The position numbers were made by a program, and so were the translations under genes. Shown in pieces: positions 57,533 through 64,000 of a DNA stretch of 64,000 bases (position 1 is its first letter; each line of letters begins with the position of its first letter). The notes under the pieces were generated by a model. The model worked only from the letters and a program-made list of their open reading frames with translations. It did not search any database and was not told the DNA's origin. The stretch lies in the NCBI GenBank assembly GCA_965247055.1, contig CBDFGE010000004.1, positions 1 to 64,000 of the forward strand. The letters are read 5' to 3'. Origin of the DNA: CBDFGE01 sp965247055. GTDB lineage: Bacteria > Chloroflexota > Dehalococcoidia > Lucifugimonadales > JAGWBF01.

Positions 57533-58856
57533 GTGGTCTAAGGGCAGTTGGGTAAGGACTCTCCACCTGGACCTGATCTCCCGTAAGGTGTCGTCCCTGG
57601 CTGAGAAGCCCCTGCGCCTCATCGTCTCCCTTCCTCCGAGGCACGGGAAGTCGGAGCTTCTGTCCCACTGGACGCCGGTGTGGTTTCTGGCCAACTGGCC
57701 TCACAAGAGGGTCGGGCTGGCAAGCTACGCCGCCGACTTCGCTGGGACCTGGGGCCGTAAGGCCAGAGACTCGGTGGTAGAGAACCAGGTGCGCTTGGGC
57801 CTTCGTGTCCGGGATGACCTGAACAGAGCCTCGCAGTGGCAGCTATCAGCGGGAGGCGGAATGATGACCGCTGGCGTCGGCGGCCCCTTCACAGGGTACG
57901 GCTTCGATCTGCTGATTCTGGATGACCCGATCAAGAACCGGCAGGAAGCGGACAGCATCACGATGCGCAACCACCTGTGGGAGTGGTGGCGCTCGACAGC
58001 CCGCACCAGGCTGGAGCCAGGGGGCTCCGTCATCATCGTCGCGACGCGTTGGCACGAGGACGACCTCATAGGCCGACTGCTGAGCGACGAGTTCCTGGAG
58101 GGAGAGGAAGCGAGCGGCCGATGGGAGCACTTACGGCTTCCAGCACTGGCCGAGCCCGGCGACCCTCTGGGACGAGAGGAAGACGCTCCGCTATGGCCGG
58201 AGCGCTACGACGCCACCGCCCTGGCCGCGGCCAGGTTGGACATAGGCCCCCAGGAATGGCCGGGGCTCTACCAGCAGCGCCCGTCCCGACAGGGGGGCAG
58301 CGTGTTCCGGGACCACTGGTGGGACATGGAAGAAAAGGTGGAGCCAGGAGACCGAGTGTTTCAGTTCTGGGACACGGCCTTCAAGACCGGACAGCAGAAC
58401 GACTACTCGGTGTGCTGCACCATGACGACGACTCCCAACGGCTACGCGGTGCTGGATGTGTGGAGAGATCGGGTTGAGTATCCAGACCTGCTGAGGGCTA
58501 TGCAGGCCCAGGCCGAAGATCACAATCCCTCGGCCATCTTCGTCGAGGACGCGGCCAGCGGGCAGTCTGTGGTCCAGAGCCTCCGGCGGGAGACACGGCT
58601 GCCGGTGCTGCCAGTGAAGCCCATTGGGGACAAGGTACTGCGTGCCAACCGGGTGACCGGCACCGTGGAGGCCCACAATGTGATGCTGCCGAAGACGGCC
58701 CCATGGCTTCAGGCTTTTCGGGAGGAGTTGGCGGCCTTTCCCAACGGCGTACACGACGACCAGGTGGACGCCTTCGTGGGTTGCCTTACCCAGTTGATGC
58801 AGCGGGCCGGGCGTGTTTCCATCGCTGCGCCCATCCTGGTGGAAATGAGGGACTGA
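57447..58856 (+). CDS. Large terminase subunit
   Basis: 469 residues. ATPase: Walker A VSLPPRHGKSELL, Walker B FDLLILDDPIKNR, coupling motif VIIVATRWHEDDLIG. Nuclease: FQFWDTAFKTGQQND, IFVEDAASGQSV, HDDQVDAFVG (metal acids). It packages DNA into proheads. The first 30 residues overlap the small-terminase gene and may not be used. A KMS-like start is not evident. Confidence 0.92.
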   Translation: MLSTTLKQETRLTLLAGAWRASPAATAARWSKGSWVRTLHLDLISRKVSSLAEKPLRLIVSLPPRHGKSELLSHWTPVWFLANWPHKRVGLASYAADFAGTWGRKARDSVVENQVRLGLRVRDDLNRASQWQLSAGGGMMTAGVGGPFTGYGFDLLILDDPIKNRQEADSITMRNHLWEWWRSTARTRLEPGGSVIIVATRWHEDDLIGRLLSDEFLEGEEASGRWEHLRLPALAEPGDPLGREEDAPLWPERYDATALAAARLDIGPQEWPGLYQQRPSRQGGSVFRDHWWDMEEKVEPGDRVFQFWDTAFKTGQQNDYSVCCTMTTTPNGYAVLDVWRDRVEYPDLLRAMQAQAEDHNPSAIFVEDAASGQSVVQSLRRETRLPVLPVKPIGDKVLRANRVTGTVEAHNVMLPKTAPWLQAFREELAAFPNGVHDDQVDAFVGCLTQLMQRAGRVSIAAPILVEMRD

Positions 58857-58857
58857 T

Positions 58858-60204
58858 ATGCCTGCCTTGGACAATCTCCTCTCCCGCTTCCGCCCCCAGC
58901 GTGTCAAGCCGACGGAGACGCTGGGGGTACCCGGCACGGCCATCTATGGCGGCTACGTTGTTGAACGGGAACGGTCTACCGACCTGGCCTCTCACGACGT
59001 CCGCTACCGGACCTACGCCGACATCCTCGCCAACACGTCCATCGTCGCGGCGGGAGTGCGCTACTTTGTCAACCTGGTCGGCGGCGCAGCCTGGTCCTTC
59101 GCTCCGTCGGAAGCGGACTTTGACGGCAAGTACGCCGAGCGGGCCGAGGCGATGCTGACCCGCGACCCGGTTACGCCCTGGCACCGCATTGTCCGGCGGG
59201 CGGCCATGTACCGCTTCTACGGCTTCAGCGTCCAGGAGTGGACGGCGGGGCGGCGGGCCGACGGGCTGTTGAGCTTCGCCGACGTTGCGCCCCGGGCCCA
59301 GTCTACCATCGAGCGTTGGGACGTGGGTCCGACGGGAGTGATGCTGGGGGCCGTTCAGGAGTCGCCGCAGACCCGTAGAGAAATATACCTGCCCCGGGAA
59401 AAGCTGCTGTACCTGGTGGACGACACGCTCTCCGACAGCCCGGAGGGGTTGGGGTTGTTTCGGCACTTGGTATCTCCGGCCAAGCGGCTGGAGCGGTACG
59501 AGCAATTGGAGGGATTTGGCTTCGAGACCGACCTGCGGGGCATCCCCGTTGTTCGGCTGCCGTTGACACTGCTGAATCAGCAGAGGAAAGAGGGCCAATT
59601 GAGCGAGTCCCAGCGCACCCAAATGATAGCGCCCTTCCGGCAGTTCGCGGAGAACCACATCCGCAATCCAAAACTTGGTCTGTTGCTCGACAGCATGACC
59701 TACGAGACCAAGGACCAAGCGGAGCGACCATCCAACGTGCCGCTTTGGAACGTAGAATTGCTCACAGGCTCGGCGACCAGCTTTGCGGAGAACGCCGCGG
59801 CCATCGAGCGGCTAAACCGGGAGCTGGCCCGCATCCTGGGGGTGGAGCAGCTGCTCCTTGGCTCGGGCCAGGGCAGCTATGCGCTGAGCCAGGACAAGAC
59901 CCACCAGTTCTACCTGCTGGCGGAGGGCGCGCTGACCGAGATACGGGAGGCGGTGGAGCGGGATCTGCTGCTGGCGCTGTGGCGGCTCAACGGCTGGGAT
60001 GCTGCGCTGATGCCGGAGATACGGACCGAAGCGGTGCAGTACCGGGACATCCAGCAGATAGGGGCGACGCTGCGGGACCTGGCCACGGCGGGCGCGGTGC
60101 TGGACCCCGAGGACCCGGTGATTGGCGAGGTGCGGGACCTGATGGGGCTGAGCCGACCGGACGCTGTGGTTGGTGGCGTGATGCCGGATATGGAGGGTGT
60201 ATGA
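58858..60204 (+). CDS. Portal protein (DUF935, Mu gp29-like)
   Basis: 448 residues: YRTYADILANTSIVAAGVRY, WHRIVRRAAMYRFYGFSVQE, SPEGLGLFRHLVSPAKRLER, AAIERLNRELARILGVEQLL and a helical C-terminus. It forms the dodecameric portal for DNA entry. Starts 1 nt after terL; overlaps the next gene by ATGA. Confidence 0.85.
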   Translation: MPALDNLLSRFRPQRVKPTETLGVPGTAIYGGYVVERERSTDLASHDVRYRTYADILANTSIVAAGVRYFVNLVGGAAWSFAPSEADFDGKYAERAEAMLTRDPVTPWHRIVRRAAMYRFYGFSVQEWTAGRRADGLLSFADVAPRAQSTIERWDVGPTGVMLGAVQESPQTRREIYLPREKLLYLVDDTLSDSPEGLGLFRHLVSPAKRLERYEQLEGFGFETDLRGIPVVRLPLTLLNQQRKEGQLSESQRTQMIAPFRQFAENHIRNPKLGLLLDSMTYETKDQAERPSNVPLWNVELLTGSATSFAENAAAIERLNRELARILGVEQLLLGSGQGSYALSQDKTHQFYLLAEGALTEIREAVERDLLLALWRLNGWDAALMPEIRTEAVQYRDIQQIGATLRDLATAGAVLDPEDPVIGEVRDLMGLSRPDAVVGGVMPDMEGV

Positions 60205-60764
60205 GCCTGACCAACATCACCATAGGGGGCGTCGCCTACGCGAGCTACTCGACTGTTGCCGAGGCCGACGCCCATCTCGCGGTGGACCTGGCGCGCAGCA
60301 TGGCCTGGGCTGACTTGGACCCCGAGGGGAAGGGTCTGCGCCTAATAGCCGCAACCCGGCGGCTGGACTCGCTGCGGTGGGCCGGGAGTAAGGCAGATGA
60401 CGCGCAGGCTGCCGAATGGCCGCGCCGGGGGTTGTTCTATGAGCCCGGCGACGCCGTGCCTGGCGACGCCATCCCGGAGCGGTTGGAGCAAGCTTGCATC
60501 CTGTTGGCCGGGGATTATGCCGCTGGGCGGGTAGACGACGGAGAGGATGGGGCCATTCAGAGCGAGCGGGTGGGCCCGATAGCGACGACCTACTTCTACC
60601 CGCGCCGCCGCTCTCACGCCGCCCGGCTGCTGGGTGATGCCCTGGGGCTGGTGAGCCAATGGCTGGAGGGACCGTCCATAGCCGCGCCGGTGGCGACGGG
60701 GACGGACGCCAGGAGCGTCTTCACGCCCCGCGACCGCTACGGGCGCACCGAGGGGATTGGATGA
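60201..60764 (+). CDS. Head-completion/adaptor protein (DnaT-like, neck)
   Basis: 187 residues: YASYSTVAEADAHLAVDLAR, LRLIAATRRLDSLRWAGSKA, AEWPRRGLFYEPGDAVPGDA and RLEQACILLAGDYAAG. This pattern occurs in proteins labelled DnaT-like in phage head regions, thought to be connectors. Overlaps both neighbours. Confidence 0.7.
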   Translation: MSLTNITIGGVAYASYSTVAEADAHLAVDLARSMAWADLDPEGKGLRLIAATRRLDSLRWAGSKADDAQAAEWPRRGLFYEPGDAVPGDAIPERLEQACILLAGDYAAGRVDDGEDGAIQSERVGPIATTYFYPRRRSHAARLLGDALGLVSQWLEGPSIAAPVATGTDARSVFTPRDRYGRTEGIG

Positions 60765-61705
60765 CGACTGCCGTTGACCGTTACCGCGCCGTCCTGGAGC
60801 GTGGCCGCCGCGACTTGGAGGAGCGCAGGCCCGCCGATGCTCCCCCACTGCTGGCCGACGCCCAGATAGACCTGATGGTGGAGCGGTACGCGGCCAAGCG
60901 ACAGAGGCCACCGAATCAGGGTACGGGGCAGGGGTTTGCCAAGGCTGACCCGCCGCCCATCAGCTCGCGCCGAAGCGACGAGCGGGAGTACGCGGGGGCC
61001 TTGCGGCGGATTGTTCTTGGCCCGCTGTTCCGGAGCCTGCGCTCCGGCTTGTCCCGCGCCGCTGCCGTGTCCCAGGCTATCGCTGCCCTGGATGGCGTGG
61101 ACTGGACCTTGCCCGAAGGCCTGGTGGCCGAGGAAGTGGCGGCCCGGGCTGCCCGATTGGACGGCTACCACCGCGCCCGCTTTATTCAGACCTTCCGCTC
61201 CGCTCTGGGCGTCGACATCCGCCCCACGCTGAACGACGCCGGCATACGTCCCCTCATGGACGCTTGGCGCAGGGAGAACGTCTCCCTGATACGAACCATT
61301 CCCCAGCGGCTCCATGAGGGTCTCTACCAGCGTATGTCGGCGACCTTTGCCGAGCGGCCCTTCGACCGGCAGGCCCTGAGTCGGGTTCTGTCCACCGAGT
61401 TCCAGAGCGCCGGGTACAACTTGCGGCGGTTGACAAGGGACCAGACGGGCAAGGCCATCGGTCAACTGACCCAGGCTCGCCACCGGCAGATAGGCATCGA
61501 GGAGTACACTTGGCGCACCAGTCAGGACGAGCGGGTCAGGCCCAGCCACGCCGCCTTGGACGGGATCCGCCAGAGGTGGGATAGCCCGCCGTCTGTGGGG
61601 CACCCGAAGGAGGACATCCAATGTCGATGCGTGGCTATCCCCTACATCCCAGAGGCCACAAGTTCTAGGTGGTCGCTCGCACTACCGACGAGCCCGGTAG
61701 AATAG
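60761..61705 (+). CDS. Minor head protein (Mu gpF-like)
   Basis: 314 residues from ATG 60761. The C-terminal Phage_Mu_F-like block: QARHRQIGIEEYTWRTSQDE then RVRPSHAALDGIRQRWDSPP and HPKEDIQCRCVAIPY, with the CxC ending. The N-terminal two-thirds is helical. Capsid morphogenesis protein. Confidence 0.85.
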   Translation: MTTAVDRYRAVLERGRRDLEERRPADAPPLLADAQIDLMVERYAAKRQRPPNQGTGQGFAKADPPPISSRRSDEREYAGALRRIVLGPLFRSLRSGLSRAAAVSQAIAALDGVDWTLPEGLVAEEVAARAARLDGYHRARFIQTFRSALGVDIRPTLNDAGIRPLMDAWRRENVSLIRTIPQRLHEGLYQRMSATFAERPFDRQALSRVLSTEFQSAGYNLRRLTRDQTGKAIGQLTQARHRQIGIEEYTWRTSQDERVRPSHAALDGIRQRWDSPPSVGHPKEDIQCRCVAIPYIPEATSSRWSLALPTSPVE

Positions 61706-61724
61706 TGTTGATAGGAGATTTGCA

Positions 61725-61948
61725 ATGACATCAGAAAAACCACACCCAGGTGGACGGAGAACACGAGCTTTTACGTCATTACGGAGACAGGGGAATACGT
61801 TGACTTCGATGGTAATTCCCTGCCACCTGAGTTGGAGAAGCGTTATCGGGCAGTTCAAGGGGCATGGGACGCCTACTATGACAGCGAGGATGTCGTGATG
61901 CTTCGGGAGTTAGGCATTTTCCCGCCGACATCTGATGAGAACGGATAA
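61725..61948 (+). CDS. Small phage protein broken by a frameshift
   Basis: ATG 61725 with aggag 7 nt upstream reads TSEKPHP; after one missing base near 61741-61750 the sequence continues RWTENTSFYVITETGEYVDF, GNSLPPELEKRYRAVQGAWD, ELGIFPPTSDENG, stop 61946-61948. The second part is clearly protein-like. Function unknown. Confidence 0.6.
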
Positions 61949-61950
61949 AG

Positions 61951-62148
61951 GTGACGACTGAAGAAGAGCCTTGCCCGGCCCAGAAGCCGGTCACCGATTA
62001 TGGCCCCAGGTGCAAAGCCTGCGGACGAATGCTGGCGGTGCGGGTATCCCGTCCCTGGTGGATTTACTGCTCCAACCACCGTTGCAAGAAGCTGAATAGC
62101 AGTGAACCCAGCGCCCAGGAACCATTGACTTACTCATCCCCTCCGTGA
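61951..62148 (+). CDS. Com-like zinc-finger protein
   Basis: GTG start, 65 residues: CKACGRMLAVRVSRPWWIYC then SNHRC. The C..C...C....C arrangement resembles Mu Com-type translational regulators. It starts 2 nt after the previous stop. Confidence 0.55.
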   Translation: MTTEEEPCPAQKPVTDYGPRCKACGRMLAVRVSRPWWIYCSNHRCKKLNSSEPSAQEPLTYSSPP

Positions 62149-62203
62149 TAGGCTATCGCTAGTGGCTCCTTAGTGGCCCCCGCACATAGTGGTTCTTGAG
62201 TGA

Positions 62204-62240
62204 CCCCGTGCAGACTTTAGTCTTGCGCGGGGTTTTCTTT
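62204..62240 (+). terminator. Rho-independent terminator within the head gene cluster
   Basis: CCCCGTGCAGACT / AGTCTTGCGCGGGG stem (with a small bulge) followed by TTTTCTTTT. The U tract runs into the TTG start of the XkdF-like gene. Confidence 0.75.
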
Positions 62241-62665
62241 TGGCTGATACCTTCCACCTCCAAGCCCTAATCGCCAAGGTCGATGAACAACTCGGCTTGG
62301 TCATGGGCTACGCCATAGTGTGCGAAGAGGACGGCGAGCCCTACTTCGACCTCCAGGGCGACCACATCCCCGAAGACGCCATGCTCAAGGCGTCACTGGA
62401 TTTCATGGAGCATTCTCGCCTAGTTGGTGAAATGCACGTCCGTGATGAAAACGGGAAGGTGGTGAAGCGGGGCACAGTACCGTTTCTCTTTCCCCTAACT
62501 GCCGACATCGCCAAGTCCCTCGACATCTCTCCGCGTAAGACCGGCCTGCTGATAGCCATAAGGCCTGATTCCGACATGCTGGCGAAATTCCGAAGTGGGG
62601 AGCTCACCGGCTTCTCCATCGGCGGCGCCCGCATCCGGGACGAGGGGGTGGACGATGCCGCGTAG
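62240..62665 (+). CDS. XkdF-like phage head protein (putative prohead protease)
   Basis: 141 residues from TTG 62240: LGLVMGYAIVCEEDGEPYFD, LQGDHIPEDAMLKASLDFME, SRLVGEMHVRDENGKVVKRG and LTGFSIGGARIRD match the XkdF family, a putative serine peptidase for prohead maturation. No Shine-Dalgarno is visible apart from GGGG in the terminator stem. It overlaps the next gene. Confidence 0.8.
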   Translation: MADTFHLQALIAKVDEQLGLVMGYAIVCEEDGEPYFDLQGDHIPEDAMLKASLDFMEHSRLVGEMHVRDENGKVVKRGTVPFLFPLTADIAKSLDISPRKTGLLIAIRPDSDMLAKFRSGELTGFSIGGARIRDEGVDDAA

Positions 62666-63731
62666 ACGCATCATGCAGGAATTTCGCATCAATGAGATTT
62701 CAAGCGTGGACAGTCCCGCTCAGGAAGGGGCGCGGGTGGCGATCCTGAAGCGGGACGAGCCGTCTGCGAAGAAGCACGGGGTCGAAAAGGGCATCGGAGA
62801 CCTGGCCGACCTGCTGACCAGCGAGGAAGAGGGACACCAGCACGGCGTCAGCATCGGAGCTTATGAAGGCTCGGTTGAAATACGAGTCATGTACTCGCAG
62901 GGACCGGAGGCCGAGGCATCCCATGACCACCCTGTCGTCCGCTCGCCTGAAGGCCAATACACCCTCGGCATGGTAGCCGGCCATACTCACGCCATAGACC
63001 AGGAAGCCATGAGCGGCGCCTTGCTGGCGCTGGTGACTAAAACCGAAGGAGGCGAACCCATGACTACTCAGATCGGAACCCAGCCGACGGTTGAAGAACT
63101 GGGAGCCCAGCTTGCCCGGGCCCACGCCGTGGTTGCGCTGACCGGGGAGCAGAGGGCGCACTTTGAGGCTCTGCCCGAAGAGGCGCGGACGGCGTTCCTG
63201 GCCAAGTCCGCCGATGACCGCAAGGCCGAAATCGGGGCCGTCACCAAGGCGGCGCAGGACGCCAACCCGGTGGTCTTCACGGCGGCGGACGGGACCGAGT
63301 TCCGCAAGTCCGACGACCCGAGGGCCATCGCCATGGCGAAACGCCTTGACGCCACCGAGCAAGAAAACGCGGCGCTCAAAGCGCGGGATGAACAGACCAC
63401 CCTGGAGAAGCGGGCCGAGGCCGAGCTTCCCCACCTGCCCGGCGACGTGAAGACTCGGGCAGCGATGCTCAAGGCCATCGACGGCATAGAGGACGAGGCC
63501 CAGCGGGAAGCGGCCCTGGGCGCGCTCAAGGCGCAGAACGAAGCCATGAGCAAGGCGTTCCAGACTTACGGGCACGGCGCCCAGCCGGAACCGGGCTCGC
63601 CCGCCGACCAGTTGGACAAGCTGGCCAAGGGGTATGCCGAGAAGAACGGCGGCACATTTGAGGCTGCCTACATGAAGGTCGCCGATACGCCGGAAGGTCA
63701 AGCGCTCTACCAGCAGATACGCGCCCATTAG
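62655..63731 (+). CDS. Head maturation/scaffold fusion protein with nested scaffold start
   Basis: The N-terminal MQEFRINEISSVDSPAQEGA, RVAILKRDEPS resembles the tail end of XkdF-type proteins. After about residue 135 the protein is a helical scaffold: ELGAQLARAHAVVALTGEQR, LDATEQENAALKARDEQTTL and EAYMKVADTPEGQALYQQIR-like C-terminus. An internal ATG at 63060 with aaggagg 7 nt before it could give a separate 223-residue scaffold. Confidence 0.7.
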   Translation: MPRRRIMQEFRINEISSVDSPAQEGARVAILKRDEPSAKKHGVEKGIGDLADLLTSEEEGHQHGVSIGAYEGSVEIRVMYSQGPEAEASHDHPVVRSPEGQYTLGMVAGHTHAIDQEAMSGALLALVTKTEGGEPMTTQIGTQPTVEELGAQLARAHAVVALTGEQRAHFEALPEEARTAFLAKSADDRKAEIGAVTKAAQDANPVVFTAADGTEFRKSDDPRAIAMAKRLDATEQENAALKARDEQTTLEKRAEAELPHLPGDVKTRAAMLKAIDGIEDEAQREAALGALKAQNEAMSKAFQTYGHGAQPEPGSPADQLDKLAKGYAEKNGGTFEAAYMKVADTPEGQALYQQIRAH

Positions 63732-63741
63732 GAGGTTTCAC

Positions 63742-64000
63742 ATGGCTACCACCAACGCAGTCGCAACCAACACCTACAAGGCGGCGACTGATTTCGCTGC
63801 CGGGGACCTGGGCAAGTTGGTACGCATCAGCGCCGCCGATACCGTATCCATCGTGGATGCCGTCACGCAGACGCCCATCGGCGTACTGGCCGAAGCTCCG
63901 GCCAAAGCGGGCCAAGCCGTTCCCGTTGCGCGTTTACAGGGGATTATCAAGGTCCACGTCGGCGGCGCAGTCACCGCCGGGCAATTGGCCGTCCCAGCCG
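63742..64000 (+). CDS. DUF2190-like capsid decoration protein, cut by window edge
   Basis: ATG with ggagg upstream: TTNAVATNTYKAATDFAAGD then LGKLVRISAADTVSIVDAVT and PIGVLAEAPAKAGQAVPVAR. This beta-rich pattern matches small capsid-decoration proteins. The 3' end is outside. Confidence 0.7.
   Translation, partial: MATTNAVATNTYKAATDFAAGDLGKLVRISAADTVSIVDAVTQTPIGVLAEAPAKAGQAVPVARLQGIIKVHVGGAVTAGQLAVPA

Overview
The window is a 64 kb piece of high-GC bacterial chromosome. Gene content fits a Chloroflexota-type bacterium (Dehalococcoidia or SAR202-like), but this is inference: it has F420 chemistry (NADPH:F420 reductase, luciferase-like flavin oxidoreductase), a DUF35/thiolase pair, a CaiB-type CoA transferase, desulforedoxin-like miniproteins, many TTG/GTG starts, and intergenic palindromic repeats containing a ttcgacaagctc core. 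No rRNA, complete tRNA or CRISPR array was seen.

Region 1 (1-6.2 kb) is a rightward cobalamin corrin-ring operon: cbiX (cut by the window edge), cbiD, cbiT, cobI, cobM, cbiG, cobJ. cbiD and cobM each carry one extra base in a homopolymer run, and no cbiE is present here. Region 2 (6.2-12.7 kb) holds a TlpA-like lipoprotein and a DUF4389 membrane protein, followed by a decayed, partly AT-rich strip: a tRNA T-arm-like remnant, a dehydrogenase tail, an isoprenylcysteine-methyltransferase-like gene with an in-frame amber codon, a probably acquired esterase, the last ~40 nt of a tmRNA gene with its terminator, an orphan HTH gene and an IS1182-type element. Region 3 (12.7-39.9 kb) is ordinary metabolic chromosome: amidohydrolase, inositol-phosphatase-like enzyme, SDR, orphan response regulator, alpha-amylase family enzyme, thiolase/OB-fold pair, F420 reductase, thioredoxin-fold protein, two desulforedoxin-like ORFs, LLM oxidoreductase, zinc dehydrogenase, PEP-mutase-family lyase, DUF429, cupin, DUF2851, CoA transferase, a PIN-TRAM/ispD/ispF/cysS/FAD-oxidase run, an ornithine-cyclodeaminase-like enzyme and a hydroxyacid dehydrogenase.

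Region 4 (40.1-64 kb, running off the right edge) is a prophage or phage-like element. In order it has: a leftward HsdR_N-type nuclease-domain gene and S24 repressor; a rightward early operon from a consensus promoter (two paralogous HTH proteins, AlpA-like protein); an inserted leftward cassette bounded by a 78-bp duplication; DUF1367, a probable recombination protein and a RecB-like nuclease; a ParB-like protein whose gene contains two perfect long palindromes; an intein-containing helicase, a DNA methyltransferase and a primase/toprim-like protein. Then come a strongly structured non-coding stretch, MazG-like, XRE and VRR-NUC genes, a hicAB module, a second divergent regulator, a repeat-rich candidate origin/packaging region, and head genes (terminase, DUF935-type portal, Mu gpF-like protein, XkdF-like protein, scaffold, decoration protein). 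No integrase or prophage boundary was found.

Several genes are interrupted by single-base indels (cbiD, cobM, thiolase, thioredoxin-fold protein, DNA methyltransferase, the small ORF at 61.7 kb). Some may be assembly errors and some real decay. The parts least explained by known families are the structured RNA-like region at 52.7-53.1 kb, the palindromes in the ParB-like gene, the repeat arrays before the terminase, and the leftward cassette with its tandem operator-like repeats.
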